The position numbers and the translations under genes are program-made. From Enterocloster clostridioformis (GTDB lineage Bacteria > Bacillota > Clostridia > Lachnospirales > Lachnospiraceae): a DNA stretch of 64,000 nucleotides. Under the pieces are notes generated by a model. It saw only the letters and a program-made list of their open reading frames with translations, ran no database searches and had not been told where the DNA came from. This document shows positions 51,815 to 60,438 of this stretch, in pieces. Location of the stretch: positions 124,001 to 188,000 of the forward strand of contig NZ_JAIWZC010000001.1 of the NCBI RefSeq assembly GCF_020297485.1, written 5' to 3'. The first letter of the stretch is position 1; every line of letters starts with the position of its first letter.

Positions 51815-52805
51815 ATGAATATTTATGATATTGCGGCCGAGGCGGGGACTTCCATTTTCACGGGTGCTCAACAATAAGGGGAATGTGAATCCCAAGATAA
51901 GGGACAGGGTGGAGGCGGTTCTTAAAAAGTATGACTATAAGCCCAGCGCCATAGCCAGGGGCATGGTTTCCAAGACCATGAAGAATATTGCCATCCTGAC
52001 GGTGGATGTGCGGGTGACGCATTATGCAAGGATGATATACGTGATTGAACAGGAATTCAGCAATCTGGGATACAATGTTTCCGTGTGCAATACAGGCGGC
52101 TCCGTACAGGAGTGCGACCGGTATTTTGAGATACTGTCAGAGAAGCAGACGGACGGAATTGTGCTTATTGGATCTGTATTCAATGAACTGATAAAATATC
52201 CTGAGATTACTGCCAAGATAAAGGATACGCCTGTAGTCATTGCCAACGGACAGGTGAAGCTGCCTAATTTTTATTCGGTTCTGGTAGATGATACAAAGGC
52301 AATCCGCATGGCTTCGGATTATATGTTTGACCATGGGCGCATGGATTTGTTCTATGTCTTTGACATTGCCACGGACAGCGGCAGGGCAAAGCGGCAGGGC
52401 TTTTTGGAGGCCATGAAGCTGAGGGATGTGCCTGACGGAAACGACCGGGTGGTGATTGTGGACGAAAGCAGTTTGGAGGGCGGAAGAAATGCCGCCGGAA
52501 AGATTCTCTCTACCGGCATGCCGGTCAACGGGGTGATATGTGGTGAGGATATCACAGCCATCGGCCTCATGAAGGAATTTAAGGAAAGGGGATACCGGGT
52601 GCCGGAGGATATAGCCATTACCGGCTGTAATAATTCGCCGGATTCCAGAATATGCGAACCTGAGCTGGCTACCCTGGACAACAAGCCGGAGCTTTTGGGC
52701 GGAATGTGCGCTTCCCTTCTCAGGGACAGGATGGAAGGAAAGGAGTCGGCCACAAGCGTGGCCATCCAGCCGGAGCTGGTGGTGCGGGGGTCCGCGTCAT
52801 TTTGA
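51815..52805 (+). pseudogene. LacI-family transcriptional regulator, frameshifted in the HTH
   Basis: The start is clear: ATG at 51815 with AAGGGGTGAAGGG upstream, reading MNIYDIAAEAGTSI as in LacI proteins. The expected recognition helix STVSRVLNN is damaged. An apparent 8-nt loss near 51853-51860 shifts the frame, so the first frame stops at TAA after 20 codons. The second frame carries RVLNNKGNVNPKIRDRVEAVLKKYDYKPSAIARGMV and the whole effector-binding domain to 52805 (VRGSASF). A protein from the internal ATG 51825 would lack the first HTH helices. The C-terminal domain is full length and undecayed, suggesting a recent lesion. Upstream of a catabolic operon with LacI-like operators. Confidence 0.85.
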
Positions 52806-53001
52806 GAGAGCGGATAAGCCGGCGCTGCATTGCGGCGGTTCCCGCGGATATCAGACGCCCGGTCTGCGTATATCCACACGGCATACAGCCGGCTGTGCTG
52901 TGGGCTGAGGCCGGCAGGGGGGAATCTGCTTTTGTGATTTGTTTTTGTAATATGCAATTGCCCATATAACGCGGTACAGGGCTCGGTATAACTGTATATA
53001 G

Positions 53002-53013
53002 AAAAGCGCTTTT
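53002..53013. promoter_or_regulatory. Operator-like palindrome O1
   Basis: AAAAGCGCTTTT, a perfect 12-bp dyad of LacI/CcpA type, 266 bp upstream of the yiaK-like start. TATAAT follows at 53015-53020. Confidence 0.6.
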
Positions 53014-53080
53014 TTATAATTGGAGTTGGTAAAAACAAAGTTATGTTTGTTCCGGCTCCTTTTAGTTTTGCCAAAATGAG

Positions 53081-53091
53081 AAAACGCTTTT
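53081..53091. promoter_or_regulatory. Operator-like site O2
   Basis: AAAACGCTTTT, an 11-bp near-dyad with the same AAA-CGC-TTT core as the neighbouring sites. Confidence 0.5.
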
Positions 53092-53183
53092 ATAAAGAAT
53101 AAAAAACACAATTATAATGCACAAAAAAACAATGGATAAATAGTACATTATGCATAAAAATAAAGGGGATACACACTTGAATA

Positions 53184-53211
53184 TTGACACAAATCTGATT
53201 GATGTTATAAT
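53184..53211 (+). promoter_or_regulatory. Promoter of the yiaK-like operon
   Basis: TTGACA (53184-53189), 16-bp spacer, TATAAT (53206-53211); both hexamers are exact. Confidence 0.88.
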
Positions 53212-53220
53212 GGTGTCATG

Positions 53221-53234
53221 AGAAAGCGCTTTCT
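53221..53234. promoter_or_regulatory. Main operator O3 over the start site
   Basis: AGAAAGCGCTTTCT, a perfect 14-bp palindrome 9 bp downstream of the -10 box. Binding here would block initiation. It also matches 12 of 14 positions of the cre site TGAAAGCGCTTTCA, so CcpA is an alternative ligand. Confidence 0.8.
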
Positions 53235-53267
53235 TAAAAAAGAAAGCTAATATAAAAGGAGAGAGCC

Positions 53268-54275
53268 ATGAGAGTACAGTATGAGGATTTGTTAAAGAAG
53301 TTTCAGGGGATTTTGGAGAGCAGAGGTTTTTCAGGAAAGCATGCAGAGGACGCGGCCACCGTATTTGCAAACAATAGCCTGGACGGCGTATATTCCCACG
53401 GTGTGAACCGCTTCCCCAGGGTGGTGGAATATCTGGATAAGGGAGAAATTGATTCCGGAGCCATTGCATCCTGTGAATCCTCCATGGGAGCCATTGAGCG
53501 ATGGAACGGCCACAGAGGCTTCGGCCCCCTCAATGCAAAGCTGGCCATGGACCGGGCCGTGGAGCTGGCAAAGGAGTACGGCGTGGGCGTGGTGGCCCTT
53601 GGAAATAATAACCATTGGATGCGCGGCGGCAGCTACGGCTGGCAGGCAGCGGACAAGGGATGCATCGGTATCTGCTGGTCCAACACCATGCCCAACATGC
53701 CTGCCTGGGGCGGAAAGGACAGAAAGATCGGAAACAATCCATTTATCATGTCTATTCCCAGAAGCAGCGGGAAACATGCCGTGATTGACTGCGCTGTATC
53801 CCAGTTCTCTTACGGAAAGATTGAGGAAGCAAAGCTGAAGGGACAGCAGCTTCCGGTTCCCGGCGGCTATGATACAAAGGGCAACCTGACCACAGACCCG
53901 GCTGAGATTGAGAAGACATGGAGGGTGCTTCCCATGGGATACTGGAAGGGCAGCGGCATCTCCATTGCGCTGGACCTGATAGCAACTGTTCTGACAAACG
54001 GCAATTCCGTGAGCAGGATTGGCACCTTTGGAGACGAGGTGGGACTGAGCCAGATTATGATAGCCATTGACCCCTTAAGATTCAACACTCCGGAGGAAAC
54101 GGACTCCATAGTGGATGAAATCCTGGCAGACATCAAGTCCTCAGAGCCAATCAGAGAGGGCGGGGAGGTGTATTATCCGGGAGAACTGGAACTTATCACC
54201 AGGGAAAACAATACAAGGGACGGAATTCCGGTCATTGACGAGGTATGGGAAACGCTTAACAGCCTTGAGCGCTAG
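53268..54275 (+). CDS. yiaK: YiaK-like 2,3-diketo-L-gulonate reductase (Ldh family oxidoreductase)
   Basis: 335 residues, type-2 malate/lactate dehydrogenase fold. Closely follows E. coli YiaK (2,3-diketo-L-gulonate reductase): DGVYSHGVNRFPR near residue 39, NNNHWMRGGSYGWQAADKGCIGICWSN near 117-143 with the catalytic His, KIGNNPFI, FSYGKIEEAKLKGQQLPVPGGYD, and LPMGYWKGSGISIALDLIAT. It should reduce a 2-keto or 2,3-diketo sugar acid with NAD(P)H. ATG at 53268 after AAAGGAGAG. First gene of the LacI-type-controlled operon. The E. coli yiaK operon also contains a YhcH-family gene (yiaL), as this one does at its end. Confidence 0.87.
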   Translation: MRVQYEDLLKKFQGILESRGFSGKHAEDAATVFANNSLDGVYSHGVNRFPRVVEYLDKGEIDSGAIASCESSMGAIERWNGHRGFGPLNAKLAMDRAVELAKEYGVGVVALGNNNHWMRGGSYGWQAADKGCIGICWSNTMPNMPAWGGKDRKIGNNPFIMSIPRSSGKHAVIDCAVSQFSYGKIEEAKLKGQQLPVPGGYDTKGNLTTDPAEIEKTWRVLPMGYWKGSGISIALDLIATVLTNGNSVSRIGTFGDEVGLSQIMIAIDPLRFNTPEETDSIVDEILADIKSSEPIREGGEVYYPGELELITRENNTRDGIPVIDEVWETLNSLER

Positions 54276-54316
54276 AAGGTAACGTTTAAGAGCAATATAG
54301 AGGGGAGATTTAACTC

Positions 54317-55660
54317 ATGGAATATATCATAGGAATACTGATTTTAGCATCGTTCTTTGGCCTGGCCGTCTACGCGGCCAGGGGCGGCAACCTGATGATG
54401 GGAATGCTGGTTATGGCCATTCTCTGGACCATTCTTCCCATGACCGGCAACCTTCTGGCGTCCAATCCTGATTTTATCGCGGCAAATGGGGACAGCATCC
54501 GGATCACATGGATACAGGCATTTTCCAAGGTGTTCCAGAGCGGTCCTGAGGGATGGGGCTCAGTGCTTGTGAATGTAGTGTTTGGCGCGTGGTTCGGGCG
54601 GGTGCTGTTAGAAACAGGCATCGCGGCAACCCTTATCCGCAAGACCACGGAGCTGGGCGGTGACAAGCCGGCCATCACCTGCATTCTCTTATGCATTGTT
54701 ACGGCTGCCATATTTTCCTCCCTGTTTGGGGCGGGCGCAGTGGTGGCCATCGGCGTTATCATCCTTCCCATCTTTATGTCCCTGGGAATTCCCAAGGTGC
54801 TGTCCGTTGTATCCTTCATGCTGAGCATCGGCGCGGGCATGTTTTTGAACCCGGTGCTCTTCGGGCAGTACACCGCATTCTTTCTGGATGGGGACGGCAA
54901 GGTTCTGTACCCCTATGAGCAGTATGTGAAATGGGGCGGCATTGCGCTGGCAGTACAGCTGGTATTTATCATCATCCTGATTCTGTTCTGCATGAGAAAG
55001 AAATCGGTTCACTCCTGGGCAGCCAGAAGACCGGTCCGGCGTAAACTGGATTTTGCTCCCACGCCGTCCCTGCTGACACCCTTTATCCCTGTGTTCCTTC
55101 TGATTGTATTCAAGGTTCCCATTATCATGGGCTTTCTGATCGGCGGCTTCTATGCGCTGTTTGTATGCGGAAAACTAAAAAGCTTCCGGGCTGCCTGCAG
55201 GACCTTTAACAAGGACTTCTTTGACGGCGTGGTGGACACGGCTCCCCTGGTAGGGTTCCTGCTGGTGGTCCCTATGTTCAACAAGGCGGCGGAGCTGTGC
55301 ATCCCCTATTTCAATGCGCTGCTGGGCAATATCATTCCACACAGCACCTTATTTATCACCGTTATCTTCTGTGTGCTGGCGCCGCTTGGAATGTTCAGGG
55401 GCCCCTTCACCCTTTACGGCTGCGGCGCGGCCACCCTGGGCATCCTAAAGGGGGTAGGCTTTGAGGTGGCCTTCCTGGCTCCACTGATGATTGCCGCCAC
55501 CACGGTTATGAACGTGTCCTGCTGCATCACCCAGTCATGGATTGTATGGGGCATCAGCTACGCAAAGGTATCTACCAAGGAATTCTTAAAGATGAGCGTG
55601 GTGTGCGGCTGGATTATCTGCTGCATCCTGCAGGTTATTACATTTATCATGTTTGGTTAA
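54317..55660 (+). CDS. Permease of the ion transporter/GntP-like superfamily
   Basis: 447 residues with about twelve hydrophobic helices, beginning MEYIIGILILASFFGLAVYAARGGN. Features suit the IT superfamily of anion permeases (GntP, CitM, DcuC relatives): ALLETGIAA-like VLLETGIAATLIRKTTELGG, the Gly/Ala-rich FSSLFGAGAVVAIGVIILPI hairpin, and a matching second-half hairpin APLGMFRGPFTLYGCGAATLG. The substrate is likely a carboxylate. The operon suggests a sugar acid or cyclic amide, but this is an inference. ATG at 54317 after GAGGGGAG, 41 bp after yiaK. The stop is followed within 20 bp by the HyuA-like gene. Confidence 0.8.
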   Translation: MEYIIGILILASFFGLAVYAARGGNLMMGMLVMAILWTILPMTGNLLASNPDFIAANGDSIRITWIQAFSKVFQSGPEGWGSVLVNVVFGAWFGRVLLETGIAATLIRKTTELGGDKPAITCILLCIVTAAIFSSLFGAGAVVAIGVIILPIFMSLGIPKVLSVVSFMLSIGAGMFLNPVLFGQYTAFFLDGDGKVLYPYEQYVKWGGIALAVQLVFIIILILFCMRKKSVHSWAARRPVRRKLDFAPTPSLLTPFIPVFLLIVFKVPIIMGFLIGGFYALFVCGKLKSFRAACRTFNKDFFDGVVDTAPLVGFLLVVPMFNKAAELCIPYFNALLGNIIPHSTLFITVIFCVLAPLGMFRGPFTLYGCGAATLGILKGVGFEVAFLAPLMIAATTVMNVSCCITQSWIVWGISYAKVSTKEFLKMSVVCGWIICCILQVITFIMFG

Positions 55661-55676
55661 CGGGAGGAGAAGAAAC

Positions 55677-57806
55677 ATGGGAAACAGACTGGTGAGAATG
55701 GGAATCGATGTTGGAGGAACCCATACAAAGGCGGTTGCGATTGACAACGCCACACATGAAATCATAGGAAAATCTTCTGTCAAGACCACACACGATGACA
55801 GATACGGCGTGGCGGCCGGCGTGGTGAAGGCATTCCAGAACTGCTTAAGGGAAAATGATATTGCCCCTGAGGATGTTATTTTCGTGGCCCACAGCACTAC
55901 CCAGGCCACCAATGCCCTGATAGAAGGGGATGTGGCCTGCGTGGGCGTGCTGGGCATGGGGCCAGGAGGAATGGAGGGCTTTCTGGCAAAGCACCAGACC
56001 CGCCTTAAGGATATCGACCTGGGATCCGGCAGAAGCATCCGGATAAAGAACCGCTATTTGAGCGACAGTGAAGAGGACGAGGATACGGTCAGGAAGGCGG
56101 TAAAGGAGCTTAAGGCGGAGGGCGCCCAGGTACTGGTGGCATCAGATGCTTACGGGGTGGACGACATTGCCGGGGAACAGTTTGTGTTTGAGATTGCCCA
56201 CGATGAGATGGGCATGGAGACAACCGTTGCCTCGGACATTACCAAGCTCTACGGCCTGACCAGACGGACCAGGACAGCGGCCATCAACGCCAGCATCCTG
56301 CCAAAGATGCTGAACACGGCCAACTCCACTGAGGAGAGTGTCAGGAAGGCCGGCGTGGATGTGCCTCTCATGATTATGCGCGGAGACGGCGGCGTCATGG
56401 AAATCAATGAGATGAAGAAGCGGCCGGTACTGACCATGCTTTCCGGCCCGGCTGCCAGCGTCATGGGCTCTCTCATGTACTTAAGGGCGTCCAACGGCGT
56501 GTACTTTGAGGTGGGGGGCACCACCACCAATATCGGCGTTATCAAGAACGGACGCCCTGCCATTGATTACTCTGTGGTGGGCGGGCACAGGACATATATC
56601 AGTTCCCTGGATGTGCGGGTGCTGGGCGTTGCAGGAGGAAGCATGATTCGGGTGAACAAGAGCGGCGTCCACGATGTGGGTCCCCGTTCCGCCCATATTG
56701 CGGGGCTGGATTACGCCGTATTTACGGATGAGGATGAAATCGCGGAGCCCCGGCTGGAGTTCTTCTCCCCGAAGGAGGGGGATCCGGAGGATTACGTGGC
56801 CATCCGTTTAAAGAGCGGCAAGCGCATCACCGTCACCAACAGCTGCGCGGCCAATGTGCTGGGCCTGGTGAACCCAAAGGACTTTTCCTACGGAAATGTG
56901 AATGCGGCCAGAAAGGCCATGAAGCCCATTGCCGATTATCTGCACACCACGGTGGAGGATGTGGCTGCCCAGATTCTCACCAGGGCCTATGAGAAGATCG
57001 AACCCATTATCATGGAGCTGGCTGACAAGTACCGCCTGGAGCACGATCAGATATCCCTTGTGGGCGTGGGCGGCGGCGCCACATCCCTGATTGGGTTCTG
57101 CGCCAATAAGATGAATATTAAGTACAGCGTGCCTGAGAATGCAGAGGTCATTTCCTCCATCGGCGTGGCCCTGGCCATGGTCCGGGATGTGGTGGAGCGG
57201 GTGGTTCCCAATCCCACGCCTGAGGATATAAGGAGCATTAAGGGGGAGGCTGCGGAAAAGGCGGTGGAGAGCGGCGCCGCGCCCGGTTCCGTGGAGGTCC
57301 ACATTGAAATTGACCCCCAGACCTCCAAGCTCACTGCCATTGCCATGGGTTCCACGGAGGTCAAGACAACGGACCTGCTTAAGGAGTGCACCGAGGAGGA
57401 GGCCAGGAACCTGGCGGCAGAGGATTTAAGGGCAAAACTGGGAGAACTGAACCTGGTGGGCCAGACGCCTAACTTCTATGTCTATAATATGGACAGCAGA
57501 GGACGCAGACCGTTGCGTATTCTGGATAAGAAGGGATTTATCAAGGTACAGAGGACGGATGGGAAGGCAGTCCTTGCCAAGGCGTCCTCATACCGCAGCA
57601 TTGTTTCCGGGATGTGGGAGGAAATGGCCATTTTCAAGGCGGATGCCATTCTGCGGCCCGACTACTATCTGTGCGTGGGAGCCAGAGTCATGGACTTTAA
57701 CGGCACAGGCGAGCTGGAGCAGATTCTCATGCTGATGGATGTGGAAATGCAGATGGTGGACCCGTCGGAAGATATTGTGATTGTCGGAGCGAAGAATCAG
57801 TTGTAG
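55677..57806 (+). CDS. Hydantoinase/oxoprolinase (HyuA-like) family protein
   Basis: 709 residues from the ATG at 55677 (GGGAGGAG 6 nt upstream). N-terminal ASKHA ATPase-like start MGIDVGGTHTKAVAID, then AHSTTQATNALIEGDVACVGVLGMGPGGMEG, STEESVRK, DGGVMEI, LSGPAASVMGSLMYL, EVGGTTTNIGVI and VGVGGGATSLIGF. Family members use ATP to open cyclic amides (hydantoin, 5-oxoproline), or act with a HyuB partner. No HyuB-type gene is adjacent, and stand-alone members of this length have no settled reaction. Cytoplasmic. Placed between the permease and the HELFH protein in the same operon. Confidence 0.87.
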   Translation: MGNRLVRMGIDVGGTHTKAVAIDNATHEIIGKSSVKTTHDDRYGVAAGVVKAFQNCLRENDIAPEDVIFVAHSTTQATNALIEGDVACVGVLGMGPGGMEGFLAKHQTRLKDIDLGSGRSIRIKNRYLSDSEEDEDTVRKAVKELKAEGAQVLVASDAYGVDDIAGEQFVFEIAHDEMGMETTVASDITKLYGLTRRTRTAAINASILPKMLNTANSTEESVRKAGVDVPLMIMRGDGGVMEINEMKKRPVLTMLSGPAASVMGSLMYLRASNGVYFEVGGTTTNIGVIKNGRPAIDYSVVGGHRTYISSLDVRVLGVAGGSMIRVNKSGVHDVGPRSAHIAGLDYAVFTDEDEIAEPRLEFFSPKEGDPEDYVAIRLKSGKRITVTNSCAANVLGLVNPKDFSYGNVNAARKAMKPIADYLHTTVEDVAAQILTRAYEKIEPIIMELADKYRLEHDQISLVGVGGGATSLIGFCANKMNIKYSVPENAEVISSIGVALAMVRDVVERVVPNPTPEDIRSIKGEAAEKAVESGAAPGSVEVHIEIDPQTSKLTAIAMGSTEVKTTDLLKECTEEEARNLAAEDLRAKLGELNLVGQTPNFYVYNMDSRGRRPLRILDKKGFIKVQRTDGKAVLAKASSYRSIVSGMWEEMAIFKADAILRPDYYLCVGARVMDFNGTGELEQILMLMDVEMQMVDPSEDIVIVGAKNQL

Positions 57807-57840
57807 AATAGAAGAGGACGGGCGAGGAGGAGGTATTGGG

Positions 57841-58617
57841 GTGAAGAGAGAGGACGGAAGAAAGCTGCTGCACGCTTTTTTTGGAAACAGCAGGGAAATG
57901 GCAGGAGAGCAAAGGGTCATGATGAAACAGATGGCGGCTCCCACAAGGGAACGGTCCCTGTATTCCATGATGGAACACCTTCTGTCCCTGGATGATTCGG
58001 TCTGGCACCTCTACGCCTGGTCCAGGGATCCTCTGGAAGGAAAGTTTACCAGGGAACAGAAGCTGGCATACGGCTCCAGGGCAGCAGAGTGCGGGCGGAA
58101 TGAGGCGGAGCTGCTTAAAAAGGGGGCAAATGTCTGGGATATTGCCGCCCGGATGGGCCTTAAGGTATCCACGCCCCAGGTGCCGGTGGGCGGAGGCCAT
58201 GTGATTTTCGCCCAATACCGGGAACCGGATTCCGTCACCATTTATATGGACAGCGCCAGGCGGGCGCAGGAGCTGATTCGGAGAGAAAGGCTGGAGGGGC
58301 TTCTGGGTAAACAGGCGGTGGAGGATGTACTGCTGGCCCATGAGCTGTTCCACGTGACGGAGTACAGGAAAAAGGATACCATATATACCCGGACAGAAAA
58401 GGTGGAGCTGTGGAGAAAGCCATTTTCCAACCGTTCCCGTATGATATGCCTGGGAGAGATTGGGGGCATGGAGTTTGCCCGCCGCCTGACCGGAATCCCC
58501 TATACTCCATATGTCCTGGATGTGCTGCTCATGTACGGCTATGACAAGGAGGCAGCCACGGCCCTCTATGAAGAGATCGCGGCATTTGCCGGAGACGGTA
58601 AAGGAAAGGAAGGTTGA
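57841..58617 (+). CDS. Putative zincin-like protein with HELFH motif, unknown function
   Basis: 258 residues from GTG at 57841 (GAGGAGG 7 nt upstream); the longer frame from TTG 57781 overlaps the preceding gene without homology. No signal peptide or membrane helix. HELFHVTEYRKK at about residues 175-186 contains HExxH, the zinc-protease motif. A downstream Glu in GEIGGMEFARR could be the third ligand. The N-terminal half is helical and charged, with RSLYSMMEHLLSLDDSVWHLYAWSRDP, and the middle has a GGGHVIFAQYREPDSVTIYMDSARRA sheet leading to the motif. I do not recognise the family. The operon context suggests a metal-dependent hydrolase in catabolism rather than a secreted protease, but this is an inference. 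Confidence 0.72.
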   Translation: MKREDGRKLLHAFFGNSREMAGEQRVMMKQMAAPTRERSLYSMMEHLLSLDDSVWHLYAWSRDPLEGKFTREQKLAYGSRAAECGRNEAELLKKGANVWDIAARMGLKVSTPQVPVGGGHVIFAQYREPDSVTIYMDSARRAQELIRRERLEGLLGKQAVEDVLLAHELFHVTEYRKKDTIYTRTEKVELWRKPFSNRSRMICLGEIGGMEFARRLTGIPYTPYVLDVLLMYGYDKEAATALYEEIAAFAGDGKGKEG

Positions 58618-58618
58618 T

Positions 58619-59074
58619 ATGCTGGCCACAAGTATTGATTTAATCCAGAAATATGATTACCTGGAAGAAAAATTCAAAAAAGGCTATGAGTTCTTAAGAA
58701 AAACGGATTTAAAGGCGCTGCCCCTGGGCCGCGCTGACATTGACGGGGATGAGGTCTTTGCTTCGGTGCAGGAATATACCACCATGCCCGCGGATACCTG
58801 CAAGTATGAGTCCCACAACCGGTATTTTGATATACAGTATGTGGTGGAAGGCCAGGAGCAGTTGGGCTACGTCAAACGCGCGGGGCTTTTGGAGGATGCT
58901 CCTTACAATGAGGCGGACGATATTGTGTTTTTTAAGGAACCGGAGCAGGGCGGGACCATCCTCCTGGAGGCTGGGGACTGCGCCGTGGTAGCCCCTGAGG
59001 ACGCCCACAAGCCCAGATGCGTTGCAGGCGCGCCCTGTAAGGTGCGTAAGATTGTAGTGAAGGTCAGGGTTTAG
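58619..59074 (+). CDS. YhcH/YjgK/YiaL family protein
   Basis: 151 residues from the ATG at 58619, two bases after the previous stop, with GGAAAGGAAGG upstream. Matches the EbgC/YiaL/NanQ family: SVQEYTTMPADTCKYESHNRYFDIQYVVEGQEQLGYV near residues 45-85, DIVFFKEPEQGGTILLEAGDCAVVAPEDAHKP with metal-ligand His/Glu positions, and KVRKIVVKV at the end. Cupin-like jelly-roll proteins; some members act on sugar anomers or sialic acids. Its pairing with a YiaK homologue mirrors the E. coli yiaK-yiaL arrangement, supporting a sugar-acid pathway. Apparent last gene of the operon. Confidence 0.9.
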   Translation: MLATSIDLIQKYDYLEEKFKKGYEFLRKTDLKALPLGRADIDGDEVFASVQEYTTMPADTCKYESHNRYFDIQYVVEGQEQLGYVKRAGLLEDAPYNEADDIVFFKEPEQGGTILLEAGDCAVVAPEDAHKPRCVAGAPCKVRKIVVKVRV

Positions 59075-59182
59075 GAATTATACCGGGCCTCATTGCTTCC
59101 CTCTGTCATATTCGGCTGTGCCGGTGCATATGTACCTATTACCGGTACGGCGTTGATACGGGATAGGGCGGAGGGATTTGTT

Positions 59183-60046
59183 ATGGGATATGGATTGGCA
59201 CTGGCAGGCGGCGGAACCAGAGGAGCGGCCCATGTGGGGGTGTTTAAAGCCCTTGTGGAGGCGGGACTGCGCCCTGATGCAGTGGCCGGAGCCAGCGCAG
59301 GGGGAATTGTGGCAGGGCTGATCGCTTCCGGAATGCCCGTGTCACAAATGGAACAGGCAGTGCTTCACCTTGAGAAACACGGAGGTGATTATCTGGACCC
59401 GGATTACAGCGGCCTGCTGGCATTCATGCCTCAGCTGCTGGCCGGAAAGGGTGTAAGCCTGTCCGGCCTTATTAAAGGAGATAAGCTGCTGGATTATTTT
59501 TTTCAGCTGACCGGCCGGAGGCATATGGATGAGACTGTGCTTACGTTGGTCATACCGGCAGTGGACCTGGTCAGCGGAAATACCATCTGCTTTACAAACA
59601 GCGACCAGGTACGGGAGATGGAGCGCGTGACATGGGAATGGAACGGATATCTGTGTGAAGCCATGATGGCCGGAGCCAGTGTGCCTGCCATATTCGCTCC
59701 CAGGAAGGTGGGGCGGTATCTTCTGGTGGACGGAGGCGTCACGGATATACTGCCGGTAAATCTTCTGCAGGCAGCCGGTATCCAGGATGTGCTGGCGGTG
59801 GACATCGCAGGGGACTATGAAGCCCCTTCGGACCGTTCCGTCATGGAGGTGGCTTCCCACTCCTTTTCCATCATGAGCGGCCGCCTGAAGGAGTGCGCTT
59901 CCGCTGGGGAGATGCTGCTGAAGCCTCCCTTAAGTCCAAAGGCAGGTCTTCTGACCTTTGAACAGATGGGAGGATGTATGGAACAGGGCTATGAGTACAC
60001 CAGGAAAATGCTTCCCCGGATACGCAAAGCCCTTAATAGAATGTGA
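59183..60046 (+). CDS. Patatin-like phospholipase (RssA/YjjU type)
   Basis: 287 residues from the ATG at 59183 (GGAGGG upstream); homology starts at MGYGLALAGGGTRGAAHVGVFKAL. The upstream 30 codons in frame show none. Complete patatin catalytic set: oxyanion GGGTRG (9-14), nucleophile Ser in GASAG (about 42), and catalytic Asp in LLVDGGVTD. It probably hydrolyses acyl esters of lipids, in the cytoplasm or at the membrane face; no signal peptide is present. It is separated from the YhcH-like gene by 108 bp and is probably a separate unit, although no terminator was seen between them. Confidence 0.9.
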   Translation: MGYGLALAGGGTRGAAHVGVFKALVEAGLRPDAVAGASAGGIVAGLIASGMPVSQMEQAVLHLEKHGGDYLDPDYSGLLAFMPQLLAGKGVSLSGLIKGDKLLDYFFQLTGRRHMDETVLTLVIPAVDLVSGNTICFTNSDQVREMERVTWEWNGYLCEAMMAGASVPAIFAPRKVGRYLLVDGGVTDILPVNLLQAAGIQDVLAVDIAGDYEAPSDRSVMEVASHSFSIMSGRLKECASAGEMLLKPPLSPKAGLLTFEQMGGCMEQGYEYTRKMLPRIRKALNRM

Positions 60047-60190
60047 AATTGTGTAAAAATAGCTATTTTAATCGGCTGTATGTCTGGAAAATTCATGAAA
60101 AAAGCGGAATTGGACCGTGAAAATCACTTCATTCCGGCATTTTCACGGGAACCGGCCCTAAAATTAGGATAAAAATCTATAGAGCCTCCA

Positions 60191-60219
60191 TTGACACTAA
60201 CTTTTATATCTGTTATAGT
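60191..60219 (+). promoter_or_regulatory. Promoter of the DEAD-box helicase gene
   Basis: TTGACA (60191-60196), 17 bp, extended -10 TGTTATAGT (hexamer 60214-60219). The start codon is about 220 nt downstream, giving a long leader. Confidence 0.88.
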
Positions 60220-60235
60220 TAATAATCGTACGAAG

Positions 60236-60283
60236 CGAGAGGATGAAAGGCCCGAGACGTGCCTGTTTATCCCTCGTTTTTTT
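60236..60283 (+). terminator. Terminator inside the helicase leader (attenuator candidate)
   Basis: CGAG, GGAT and AGGC segments (60236-60250) pair with GCCT, ATCC and CTCG (60261-60276), followed by T7 at 60277-60283. It sits about 15 nt after the expected transcription start, so most transcripts could stop before the gene. A further small hairpin (CTTCG...CGAAG) follows. Confidence 0.7.
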
Positions 60284-60438
60284 GTTCGCGTGGAGGACTT
60301 CGTTTCACGAAGAAACTAATAAATTGCGGTGCATGGTATGACGTATGCGTGGCAGCGGAGTCAGGGGATATGCACAAGGCGGCCTGCCGGAGGCTCTTTT
60401 ATATGGAACGGCAGAGGAAGAAAGGATATTAACTTTAT

